Source: Bordetella parapertussis
GTDB taxonomy: Bacteria > Pseudomonadota > Gammaproteobacteria > Burkholderiales > SG8-41
Length of the DNA stretch: 34,289 bases
NCBI GenBank assembly: GCA_945901405.1
Contig: CAMDLH010000053.1
Location: forward strand, 1-34,289
Direction of reading: 5' to 3'
This document shows, piece after piece, positions 17,326 to 24,606 of the stretch; within the stretch, counting starts at the first letter, position 1; every line of letters starts with the position of its first letter. Position numbers and translations under genes: made by a program. The notes beneath the pieces were generated by a model. It saw nothing but the letters and a program-made list of their open reading frames with translations. It was not told where the DNA came from and did not search any database.

Positions 17326-18414
17326 ATGGCCATCACCGAACAGCAGGTTCAGGACGCATTGAAGTCGCTCATCGATCCCAACACGCACAAGGATTACGTC
17401 GCCGGCAAGTCGGTGAAAAGCGTCAAGGTTGATGGCAATAACGTCGTGGTCGATGTGCTGCTCGGTTATCCGGCGAAAAGCCAGCTTGAACCGATCAAAA
17501 AATAGATCACCGCGGCGCTGAAAGCGCTGCCGGGCGTGGGCGCGGTGACGGTGAACGTGGCGGCGAAGATCGTGTCGCACGCAGTGCAACGCGGCGTGAA
17601 GCTGGTGCCGAACGTGAAGAACATCATCGCGGTGGCATCGGGCAAGGGCGGCGTGGGCAAGAGCACGACCGCGGTGAATCTTGCGCTGGCGCTGGCGGCC
17701 GAGGGCGCGAATGTCGGCATGTTGGATGCCGATATCTACGGGCCGTCGCAGCCGATGATGCTGGGCATCACCGGGCGCCCGGAGTCGAAAGACGGCAAGC
17801 ATCTGGAGCCAATGGAGGGCCACGGCTTGCAGGCGATGTCGATCGGGTTTCTGATCGACATCGAGACGCCGATGGTGTGGCGCGGCCCGATGGTGACGCA
17901 GGCGCTGGAACAACTGGTTAACGAAACCAAGTGGCGCGACATTGATTACCTGATCGTCGATCTGCCGCCGGGGACGGGCGATATTCAACTCACTCTGGCG
18001 CAACGTGTGCCGGTGACAGGGGCGGTGATCGTCACCACGCCGCAGGACATCGCGCTGATCGATGCACGCAAGGGGCTGAAGATGTTCGAGAAGGTGGGCA
18101 TCCCCATCCTCGGCATCGTGGAAAACATGTCGATACACGTGTGTAGCAATTGCAATCACGAAGAGCGCATTTTCGGCGAAGGCGGCGGCGAGAAGATGTG
18201 CAAGGATTACAACGTCGAGTTTCTCGGCGCGTTGCCGCTGGACATCAAGATTCGCCAGCAGGCCGATTCGGGCAAGCCCACCGTGGTGTTCGACCCCGAC
18301 TGCCGCGTATCCGAAATCTACCGCGAGATCGCGCGCCGCATCGCAGTCAAGATCGCCGAGAAACAGCAGGATCACTCGGCGGTGTTTCCGAAGATCGTGG
18401 TTCAAAACACGTAG
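17326..18414 (+). pseudogene. apbC: ApbC/Mrp Fe-S cluster carrier ATPase with in-frame amber codon at codon 60
   Basis: The ATG at 17326 follows AAGGA. Codons 1-59 encode the N-terminal MIP18/DUF59 domain ([29 protein letters not shown], then EPIKK). Codon 60 (17503-17505) is TAG, after which the same frame continues the family sequence [16 protein letters not shown]. The ATPase domain is complete: Walker [23 protein letters not shown], a [11 protein letters not shown] switch region and the cluster-binding CxxC in [13 protein letters not shown]. The expected residue at 60 is probably Gln (CAG to TAG, one transition) or Lys. Without suppression, translation would need a restart, for example at the GTG at 17536, giving an ATPase of about 292 residues without the first domain. 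ApbC transfers Fe-S clusters; the gene is divergent from metG. Confidence 0.9.
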
Positions 18415-18419
18415 ATTTG

Positions 18420-18448
18420 TTGACAGGCCGTGTATGCTTTATTATCAA
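18420..18448 (+). promoter_or_regulatory. Probable vapBC promoter
   Basis: TTGACA at 18420-18425, a 17-base spacer and TATCAA at 18443-18448, ending 29 bases before the antitoxin ATG. The perfect -35 and correct spacing make a sigma-70 promoter likely. It lies directly after the apbC stop. Confidence 0.55.
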
Positions 18449-18477
18449 ATACGCATTCGATTATCGGAGTGGCCGCA

Positions 18478-18735
18478 ATGCCCTTAACCTTACGTATGGA
18501 TCCCGAGCTTGAGAGAAAGCTCGAAGCGGTTTGTAAGCGGCGACGTGTGACAAAGTCCGCGGTCGTTACGCGCCTGATTCGGGAATTTGTCACTCGCGAA
18601 CCGGCTGAAAAATCATCCTACGAAGTTGCCGAGGCGCTGGGTGTTATCGGCAGCGACCGGTCCGGGCGTGTCGACGTGGCCGCACGCGCCAAGCAATACG
18701 TTCGGCGCGCAATTAGTGCGAAACATCGTCGTTGA
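18478..18735 (+). CDS. vapB: VapB-type ribbon-helix-helix antitoxin
   Basis: 85 residues from the ATG at 18478, chosen because GGAGTGG precedes it and because MPLTLRMDPELERKLE is the usual start of a CopG/RHH protein; a GTG 48 bases upstream is in frame but has no support. The RHH fold covers residues 1-45 (beta strand LTLRMDP, helices ERKLEAVCKRRR and KSAVVTRLIREFV); the C-terminal half is the flexible toxin-binding tail. It should bind its own promoter and neutralise the PIN toxin encoded by the overlapping next gene. Confidence 0.85.
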   Translation: MPLTLRMDPELERKLEAVCKRRRVTKSAVVTRLIREFVTREPAEKSSYEVAEALGVIGSDRSGRVDVAARAKQYVRRAISAKHRR

Positions 18736-19132
18736 CACGGGGCCGCTGGTCGCCCTGTTTCGCAAGCGTGACCGCGAGTATCTGCGTGTCGTGCGTTTTC
18801 TGCGAGAGAATCCGTGCATGCTGGTCACTACATGGCCGGTGTTGACCGAGGCATGGCATCTGGTGTCCGCGCCCGCGCGCATCAATCTTGTCCGCTGGGT
18901 AGTATCAGGTGGTGCGGCCCTGATCGATATAGGCAGGAAAGCCGGGCCGGCGATGCTTGCATTACTTGAAAAATACAGCGACCGGCCGATGGATCTTGCA
19001 GACGCGTCACTGGTAATGCTTGCCGACAGCCTGGGCATTCAGGAAATTCTTACCATAGATCGTGCCGATTTCGACACCTACCGGTTAAAAGGCGGCCGGC
19101 GCTTGGTGCAAGTGCTGCGTGGCGTGCACTGA
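18716..19132 (+). CDS. vapC: VapC-type PIN-domain ribonuclease toxin
   Basis: 138 residues from the GTG at 18716, which overlaps the antitoxin gene by 20 bases; longer starts would run through the antitoxin in another frame. The PIN-domain acidic residues are in order: Asp in IVVDTGPLVALF, Glu in PVLTEAWHLV, Asp in MDLADASLVMLAD and Asp in ILTIDRADFDTY. Such toxins cleave tRNA or rRNA with Mg2+. The overlap and RHH partner make a complete VapBC module. Because all four acidic residues are kept, it is probably active. Confidence 0.9.
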   Translation: MRNIVVDTGPLVALFRKRDREYLRVVRFLRENPCMLVTTWPVLTEAWHLVSAPARINLVRWVVSGGAALIDIGRKAGPAMLALLEKYSDRPMDLADASLVMLADSLGIQEILTIDRADFDTYRLKGGRRLVQVLRGVH

Positions 19133-19204
19133 CGCATTGGCCTTGATATCAACGACTTATAATCAATCGCACAAGCCGCGCGCTGGAGCGGCAGGGAGAC
19201 GCGC

Positions 19205-21448
19205 ATGAAATTCCGCTTTCCGGTGATCATCATCGACGAGGACTTTCGCTCGGAGAATGTGAGCGGCCTCGGTATTCGTGCGCTGGCCAAGGCTATCGAG
19301 GGAGAAGGTCTCGAAGTGCTGGGTGTCACAAGCTACGGTGATTTGTCGGCTTTCGCGCAGCAGCAAAGCCGCGCCTCTGCTTTTATTCTGTCGGTGGATG
19401 ACGAGGAATTCTCCAAGGAGGAGGCGCCTTCGACCATCGCCGAGCTGCGCGGCTTTGTGCGCCAGATTCGCTTTCGCAATGCCGACATACCGATTTTTCT
19501 GTACGGCGAGACGCAAACTTCGCGCCATATTCCCAACGACGTGCTGCGCGAACTGCACGGCTTCATTCACATGTTCGAGGATACGCCTGAGTTTGTCGCG
19601 CGCTACATCGTGCGCGAGACAAAATCGTATCTCGATGGGCTGGCGCCGCCGTTTTTCAGGGCGCTGACGCATTACGCGCAGGACGGTTCTTATTCGTGGC
19701 ACTGTCCGGGGCATTCGGGCGGCGTGGCGTTTCTGAAAAGCCCGGTGGGGCATATGTTTCACCAGTTTTTTGGCGAGAACATGCTGCGCGCCGACGTGTG
19801 CAACGCGGTGGATGAGCTCGGCCAGTTGCTCGATCACTCCGGCCCGGTGGCGGCATCCGAGCGCAACGCCGCGCGCATTTTCAATTGCGACCATCTGTTT
19901 TTTGTCACCAACGGCACTTCCACCTCGAACAAGATCGTGTGGCACTCGACGGTGGCGCCGGGCGACGTAGTGATCGTCGATCGCAATTGCCACGTGTCGA
20001 TTCTGCACGCGATTACCATGACGGGCGCGATACCGGTGTTTTTGATGCCCACGCGCAATCACTTCGGCATCATCGGCCCGATCCCGCTGGAGGAATTCAA
20101 GTGGGAAAACATCGAGAAGAAAATCAAGGCGCATCCGTTCGCCAGCAAATCCAAAACCATGCCGCGCGTGCTGACGCTGACGCAAAGCACCTACGACGGC
20201 ATTGTCTATAACGTCGATACGTTAAAAGAGATGCTCGACGGGCATGTGGACGCGCTGCATTTCGACGAGGCGTGGCTGCCGCACGCGACGTTTCACGAGT
20301 TCTACAAGGGCATGCACGCGATCGGACGCGACCGGCCGCTGTGCAAGGAATCGATGGTGTTCTCCACGCAATCGACGCACAAGCTGCTGGCGGGTTTGTC
20401 GCAGGCCTCGCAAATCCTCGTGCAGGACAGCCAGAAGCGCAAGCTCGACATCAAGACCTTCAACGAAGCGTATCTGATGCACACGTCCACCTCGCCGCAA
20501 TACGCGATCATCGCCTCGTGCGACGTGGCCGCGGCGATGATGGAGCCGCCCGGCGGCGCGGCGCTGGTGGAGGAGTCGATCCTCGAGGCGCTCGACTTCC
20601 GGCGCGCGATGCGCAAGGTGGACGACGAATTCGGCAAGGACTGGTGGTTCAAGGTGTGGGGGCCGGAGCGGCTCGCCGCCGAGGGTGTGGGCAACCGCGA
20701 CGACTGGATGCTGCGCGCGAACGAGCGCTGGCATGGCTTCGGCAACTTGGCGCCCGGCTTTAACATGCTCGACCCGATCAAATCGACGGTGATCACGCCG
20801 GGGCTGGATGTCACCGGCAAATTCGCCAAGACCGGCATCCCAGCCGCCGTGGTGACGAAGTACCTCGCCGAGAACGGCATCATCGTGGAGAAAACGGGGC
20901 TGTATTCGTTTTTCATCATGTTCACCATCGGCATCACCAAGGGCCGCTGGAACACGCTGGTCACCGAGTTGCAGCAGTTCAAGGACGATTACGCCGGCAA
21001 CAAACCGCTGTGGCGCGTGATGCCGGAATTTGTCGCCAAGCATACGCAATACGAAAAAACCGGCCTGCGCGAGCTGTGCGATCAGATACACGAGGTCTAC
21101 AAGGCCAACGACGTGGCGCGCCTGACCACCGAGATGTATCTGTCGGATATGCAGCCGGCGATGCCGCCGGCGGAGGCGTGGGCGCGCATGGCGCACCGCG
21201 AAATCGAGCGCGTGGAAATCGACAAGCTCGAAGGCCGCGTGACCAGCGTGCTGCTCACACCTTACCCGCCCGGCATCCCGCTGCTGATTCCCGGCGAACG
21301 ATTCAACGCCACCATCGTGCGTTTTTTGCAATTTGCGCGCGAGTTCAACCAGAAATTCCCGGGCTTTGAGACCGACATACACGGCCTGGTGAAGGAAAAC
21401 GGCGCGGGGCAGTTGCGCTACTTCGTGGATTGCGTGGCCAACGTGTAG
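19205..21448 (+). CDS. Orn/Lys/Arg decarboxylase (fold type I, PLP-dependent)
   Basis: 747 residues, the length of the large bacterial biodegradative decarboxylases (AdiA, LdcI/CadA). AGGGAG lies 7 bases before the ATG. Residues 1-130 form the response-regulator-like wing domain (FPVIIIDEDFRSENVSG). The PLP domain has HCPGHSGGVAFLKSP, TNGTSTSNKIV, VDRNCHVSILHA, LHFDEAWLPH and the Schiff-base lysine at 393 (STQSTHKLLAG). The C-terminal domain carries PYPPGIPLLIPGERF. It would convert a basic amino acid to a polyamine precursor and CO2, consuming protons. Arginine, lysine and ornithine cannot be told apart here; the length is nearest AdiA. Confidence 0.95.
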   Translation: MKFRFPVIIIDEDFRSENVSGLGIRALAKAIEGEGLEVLGVTSYGDLSAFAQQQSRASAFILSVDDEEFSKEEAPSTIAELRGFVRQIRFRNADIPIFLYGETQTSRHIPNDVLRELHGFIHMFEDTPEFVARYIVRETKSYLDGLAPPFFRALTHYAQDGSYSWHCPGHSGGVAFLKSPVGHMFHQFFGENMLRADVCNAVDELGQLLDHSGPVAASERNAARIFNCDHLFFVTNGTSTSNKIVWHSTVAPGDVVIVDRNCHVSILHAITMTGAIPVFLMPTRNHFGIIGPIPLEEFKWENIEKKIKAHPFASKSKTMPRVLTLTQSTYDGIVYNVDTLKEMLDGHVDALHFDEAWLPHATFHEFYKGMHAIGRDRPLCKESMVFSTQSTHKLLAGLSQASQILVQDSQKRKLDIKTFNEAYLMHTSTSPQYAIIASCDVAAAMMEPPGGAALVEESILEALDFRRAMRKVDDEFGKDWWFKVWGPERLAAEGVGNRDDWMLRANERWHGFGNLAPGFNMLDPIKSTVITPGLDVTGKFAKTGIPAAVVTKYLAENGIIVEKTGLYSFFIMFTIGITKGRWNTLVTELQQFKDDYAGNKPLWRVMPEFVAKHTQYEKTGLRELCDQIHEVYKANDVARLTTEMYLSDMQPAMPPAEAWARMAHREIERVEIDKLEGRVTSVLLTPYPPGIPLLIPGERFNATIVRFLQFAREFNQKFPGFETDIHGLVKENGAGQLRYFVDCVANV

Positions 21449-21457
21449 ATGTGGAGT

Positions 21458-21475
21458 GCGGGAGCTTGCTCCCGC
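21458..21475. repeat. Short perfect palindrome after the decarboxylase gene
   Basis: GCGGGAGC-TT-GCTCCCGC, an eight-pair stem nine bases after the decarboxylase stop. It is REP-like and could end or protect the transcript, but there is no T-run. Confidence 0.6.
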
Positions 21476-21515
21476 TGTAGTCCAGCGCTTCCCAAGCCCA
21501 CTGAGAATGGTTAAC

Positions 21516-21533
21516 GTAAGTATTTGTTTTTAA
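21516..21533 (+). repeat. 18-bp motif identical to the one before hyfB
   Basis: GTAAGTATTTGTTTTTAA here and at 6636-6653 are identical over 18 bases. This copy lies between two convergent genes (decarboxylase and folA), so it is not in a promoter position; related copies are at 15090-15105 and 29809-29826. Confidence 0.6.
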
Positions 21534-21556
21534 ACAATAAATATTGTTCTCGCGGC

Positions 21557-22081
21557 TTACGGGCATCGCTCCAAAACACTGAAGCGATACCCGTACGCAT
21601 GCTTGTCGTCGGCGGCGAACGACTCCGCGGAAACCTCGCGCCACTGCTTCAAATCAAACTCCGGCATCAGCGTGTCGCCCTCGGGCGCGGCATCCACCGT
21701 GGTGAGATAAATTCGACCCGCGCTAGGCAGCGCTTCACGATACAACTCGCCGCCGCCTATGACGAACGCTTCCGTGTCGCCGCGGCATGCGGCCAGCGCG
21801 TCCGCGAGCGCGTGCACCACCATCGCACCCGGCACGGCGTAATCTTTCTGCCGCGTGACAATCACGCTGGTGCGCCCCGGCAGCAGCCGGCCGATGGATT
21901 CCCAGGTCTTGCGCCCCATGATGATGTGATGCCCCATGGTCACGCGCTTGAACAACTGCAACTCGTTGGGCAGGCGCCAGGGGATTTTGCCATCCGCGCC
22001 GATGACGCGATTTTTGCCCATTGCCACTATTAACGAAAGGCGTGAGGCGCGAGGCGTGAGGCGTGAGGTGTCGCCACTCAC
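21557..22081 (-). CDS. folA: Dihydrofolate reductase
   Basis: A DHFR of about 160-174 residues that reduces dihydrofolate with NADPH, restoring the folate oxidised by ThyA. Family landmarks are SLIVAMGKNRVIGADGKIPW (with the Met20-type loop), the Asn-Glu of RLPNELQLFKRVT at the substrate site, GHHIIMGRKTWESIG, LPGRTSVIVTRQ and the glycine motif FVIGGGELYREAL. The start is a problem: the only in-frame start upstream of the first strand is GTG at 22081, and codons 6-16 are made of a 7-bp repeat (T-S-R-L-T-P-R-A-S-R-L). A start at GTG 22027 or ATG 22021 would remove most of the first beta strand. The repeat therefore seems to have replaced the original 5' end while keeping the frame. Confidence 0.93.
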   Translation of the reverse strand: MSGDTSRLTPRASRLSLIVAMGKNRVIGADGKIPWRLPNELQLFKRVTMGHHIIMGRKTWESIGRLLPGRTSVIVTRQKDYAVPGAMVVHALADALAACRGDTEAFVIGGGELYREALPSAGRIYLTTVDAAPEGDTLMPEFDLKQWREVSAESFAADDKHAYGYRFSVLERCP

Positions 22082-22114
22082 CGGATTTTTCGCCTCACTA
22101 CTATCGCCTCACGC
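22040..22114. repeat. 7-bp tandem repeat with inverted copies between folA and higA
   Basis: Four direct units GCGTGAG, GCGCGAG, GCGTGAG, GCGTGAG occupy 22040-22067. Inverted copies CGCCTCAC (22091-22098) and CGCCTCACGC (22105-22114) follow, so the segment can fold into a long hairpin. It covers the start region of folA and ends one base before the antitoxin stop. Confidence 0.75.
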
Positions 22115-22115
22115 A

Positions 22116-22460
22116 TCATACCGCCGCAGCCTGCAAGTGGATCGTATCGCGGGGTGTCGCCGGCTTTCCGTGCTTACGAATAGTGATATCCACATCGCAA
22201 CCGAGCCGGGTCAGCAGCCGTATTAAACGTTCCACGGATACGTCGCGGAATTGCCCATTGAGCAGCCGCGATACATCCGGCTGACTGAGCCCCATGCGTT
22301 TGGCCGCCGCGACTTGAGTCAACTTTTGCGTGTTGATGGCCCCCTGAATTCGGCTCACCAATTTGGCTTTGAGCAGGTGCGTTTCCGCGTCGGGGTAGCC
22401 CAGGTCCGCAAAGACATTGCTTGTGCCTCGAACGATTTCTGGTTGCCGGTCTTTAATCAT
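22116..22460 (-). CDS. higA: XRE-family antitoxin (HigA-like)
   Basis: 114 residues. After an N-terminal segment typical of this antitoxin group (SNVFADLGYPDAETHLLKA), a helix-turn-helix domain spans about residues 43-85 (LTQVAAAKRMGLSQPDVSRLLNGQ), then VSVERLIRLLTRLGCDVDI. It overlaps the toxin gene upstream by 8 bases, with the toxin first, as in higBA. It should bind the toxin and repress the promoter at 22842-22870. Confidence 0.88.
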   Translation of the reverse strand: MIKDRQPEIVRGTSNVFADLGYPDAETHLLKAKLVSRIQGAINTQKLTQVAAAKRMGLSQPDVSRLLNGQFRDVSVERLIRLLTRLGCDVDITIRKHGKPATPRDTIHLQAAAV

Positions 22461-22836
22461 GAGTTTTTCCTTCGTTTAGCTGAGTTTTATAATCGATCTC
22501 GGCTGTCTTTAGCCGCCGCCAGATCAACTCCATGTGTTCCGCCGGGGTTTTGATGCACGATTTCGATTTCTTCTGGAAGGCGTGCAGGACATAGATCGCC
22601 GTCGCGAACTTAACGGTATAGACCGTGCGAAAGGCATCGCCGGCATGTCCGCTGACGATCTCAAGCACACCTGCACTACCGAAACCCTTCAGCGGCTTCA
22701 CGCTGTCGTGTTTTTCTCCAATTTGCGCCTGATACAGCGCATAGCCCATTGCGTCTTGCACCGCATCGGGAAAGGTGCGGAAGTCCTTGTAGCTCGACCC
22801 GATCCAACTCACCTGTTTGATGGGGTTAGTAGCCAT
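22453..22836 (-). CDS. higB: RelE/ParE-superfamily toxin (HigB / phage Gp49-like)
   Basis: 127 residues of the Gp49-like HigB group: VSWIGSSYKDFRTFPDAVQ, then LKGFGSAGVLEIVSGHAGDAFRTVYTV and IYVLHAFQKKSKSCIKTP, where the conserved Arg, Tyr, His/Phe and the KKS.KTP stretch lie at the mRNA-cleaving site of the family. These toxins are ribosome-dependent mRNA endonucleases. The gene starts only five bases after the inferred -10 box, so its transcript may have no leader. It sits with its antitoxin between thyA and folA. Confidence 0.88.
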   Translation of the reverse strand: MATNPIKQVSWIGSSYKDFRTFPDAVQDAMGYALYQAQIGEKHDSVKPLKGFGSAGVLEIVSGHAGDAFRTVYTVKFATAIYVLHAFQKKSKSCIKTPAEHMELIWRRLKTAEIDYKTQLNEGKTHD

Positions 22837-22841
22837 CGTTG

Positions 22842-22870
22842 ACTATGGCGGAAGCGCCATAAATAGTCAA
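22842..22870 (-). promoter_or_regulatory. higBA promoter with overlapping palindromic operator
   Basis: On the minus strand TTGACT (22870-22865), a 17-base spacer and CATAGT (22847-22842). The spacer and -10 contain the palindrome ATGGCG-GAAG-CGCCAT (22845-22860), flanked by TGACTAT/ATAGTCA arms. This is the layout expected for autorepression by the antitoxin. The -10 ends five bases before the toxin ATG. Confidence 0.6.
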
Positions 22871-22915
22871 GCTGATTCCATGGCGTCGATGAATTGCCCC
22901 CTCACGCCCCACGAA

Positions 22916-23710
22916 CTAAATCGCGACCGGCGCTTTAATCAATGGATGCGGATCGTAGTTCTCCAGCGTGAAGTCCTCGTACTTGAAATCAAAAATATTC
23001 TTCACTGCGGGATTCAACTTCATCACCGGCAGCGCGCGCGGCTTGCGCGATAATTGCTCGGTCACCTGCGCCATGTGATTCATGTACACATGCGTGTCGC
23101 CGAAGGTGTGCACGAAATCGCCGAGCTTCAGGTTGCACACTTGCGCCACTATCATGGTGAGCAACGCGTACGAGGCGATGTTAAATGGCACGCCGAGGAA
23201 CATGTCCGCGCTTCGCTGATAGAGCTGACATGACAGCCGGCCATCGGCGACGTAGAACTGAAAAAACGCGTGGCAAGGCATCAGCGCCATCTTGTCCAGA
23301 TCAGCCACGTTCCACGCCGAGACGATGATGCGCCGCGAGTCGGGATTTTTTTTCAGCATGTCGACAACTTGTGCGATTTGGTCAATATGCCGGCCATCGG
23401 GCGCGGGCCACGAGCGCCACTGGTAGCCGTAGACCGGACCCAGATCGCCATCGGGTTTTGCCCACTCGTCCCAGATGCGCACACCGTTGTCTTTCAGATA
23501 CTTGATGTTGGTGTCGCCCTGCAAAAACCATAGCAGCTCGTGAACGATGGATTTGAGATGCACTTTTTTTGTCGTGAGCAGCGGAAATCCGGCATTCAGA
23601 TCGAAGCGCAGTTGCGCGCCGAAAATGCTGACGGTGCCGGTGCCGGTGCGGTCGCTTTTTTTCGTGCCGTGATCGAGCACGTGTTGCAGCAGGTCTATGT
23701 ATTGGCGCAT
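22916..23710 (-). CDS. thyA: Thymidylate synthase
   Basis: 264 residues, the exact size of E. coli ThyA. It methylates dUMP to dTMP with methylenetetrahydrofolate. The catalytic nucleophile is Cys146 in [12 protein letters not shown], with the dUMP-binding [19 protein letters not shown] following and [19 protein letters not shown] near the N-terminus. The end is [11 protein letters not shown], typical of complete ThyA. The product of the reaction, dihydrofolate, is the substrate of the downstream folA. Confidence 0.98.
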   Translation of the reverse strand: MRQYIDLLQHVLDHGTKKSDRTGTGTVSIFGAQLRFDLNAGFPLLTTKKVHLKSIVHELLWFLQGDTNIKYLKDNGVRIWDEWAKPDGDLGPVYGYQWRSWPAPDGRHIDQIAQVVDMLKKNPDSRRIIVSAWNVADLDKMALMPCHAFFQFYVADGRLSCQLYQRSADMFLGVPFNIASYALLTMIVAQVCNLKLGDFVHTFGDTHVYMNHMAQVTEQLSRKPRALPVMKLNPAVKNIFDFKYEDFTLENYDPHPLIKAPVAI

Positions 23711-23747
23711 GGATGCGAAGTTTTAAGGTAAAAACCGATACGGAATT

Positions 23748-24539
23748 TTAGTTGATTTCATTGCGGAAAGGTCTATCGAGCATCCAGTTCGCGATGGCTT
23801 CAACCGTCTCGCTTTCGCGTCCGAGAAAACCATGTTCCGACATTGCCTGGCATGGCTCCGACTGCGGCGGCAGCCCGCCGGATACCGAAATTAACGGGAA
23901 GCGGGTGGCGAGTGCCGATGCGCCGCGGTACGGCGTATAGGCGCAGCCATCCTGCCGGTGATGCGCAAACAACACGCGTGGCTTGATACTGGCGAAGTCG
24001 AACCCGGACAGCCCCTGCTGGCCCGGGCGCTTGCCGCCCAGAAAAAGCGTGGCGGTGAGCACCACGCCCGCAACGGCATCGGGCATGCGCCGGCCGAGCG
24101 AGGCGGCCGACACCGTGCCCCGGCTGGTGCCCACCACGAAAAACGGCAGACTCGAATAACGTTTTTTGAGTTCGCCGATAACGGCCGCGACATCCGCGAC
24201 GTGCGCATCGCCGAGGCGAAAGTTGTCGTCCATGCCGGACTGCTGATCGGACGGCGCGTCGAAGACGACCGCGACGACGCCATGCTTGACGAACGTCTCG
24301 CGAGTGCGGACGAGAAAGTTTCCGGGGCCGAAGCGTATCTGTCCGCCGTCATTGCGCAAGCGGATATTGCCGCCGCCGCCGGGGAATAAAAGCGCCACGG
24401 CCGCCGGCTTTTCGGGTTCGCGTTCGACCAGGACGGATTGCGTGACACCGGCACGGGTTTCGACTGTGAGCAATTCCTGCGCGGCGGCCGAAAGCGTTAG
24501 CAACAGCCAGGCTGCAATCGTGGCAAGCATGGTTTTCAT
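23748..24539 (-). CDS. Secreted alpha/beta-hydrolase fold protein
   Basis: 263 residues with a signal peptide (MKTMLATIAAWLLLTLSAAA, cleaved near residue 20). The fold is recognised by LLFPGGGGNIRLR (oxyanion region) and the nucleophile elbow GTSRG at 137-141 with Ser139. VLFAHHRQDGCAYTPY could supply the acid residue and SEHGFLGRE the catalytic His. It probably acts in the periplasm on an ester or amide; the substrate is unknown. It lies 37 bases upstream of thyA on the same strand and is divergent from the aminopeptidase gene. Confidence 0.85.
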   Translation of the reverse strand: MKTMLATIAAWLLLTLSAAAQELLTVETRAGVTQSVLVEREPEKPAAVALLFPGGGGNIRLRNDGGQIRFGPGNFLVRTRETFVKHGVVAVVFDAPSDQQSGMDDNFRLGDAHVADVAAVIGELKKRYSSLPFFVVGTSRGTVSAASLGRRMPDAVAGVVLTATLFLGGKRPGQQGLSGFDFASIKPRVLFAHHRQDGCAYTPYRGASALATRFPLISVSGGLPPQSEPCQAMSEHGFLGRESETVEAIANWMLDRPFRNEIN

Positions 24540-24571
24540 GAGTGAACCCGGTCAGCGTATGTACCCGCCAT

Positions 24572-24577
24572 TATAAT
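24572..24577 (+). promoter_or_regulatory. Consensus -10 box for the aminopeptidase gene
   Basis: A perfect TATAAT inside the palindrome CCATTATAATGG (24568-24579), 29 bases before the ATG at 24607. The -35 (CGGTCA, 17 bases upstream) is poor. Because the palindrome also gives TATAAT on the minus strand, it may serve the divergent hydrolase gene too. Confidence 0.4.
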
Positions 24578-24606
24578 GGCCCGCATCCGTATCCGAGGGA
24601 ACCCCC

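Noticed and set aside
17197..18405. The metG reading frame stays open for about 400 further codons upstream on the minus strand.
   Set aside because: It is the antisense of apbC; the arginine/histidine-rich translation has no family features, and metG homology begins at the ATG at 17196.
22040..22114. Short direct and inverted repeats considered as a CRISPR array.
   Set aside because: The units are 7 bp with no spacers and no cas genes are present.
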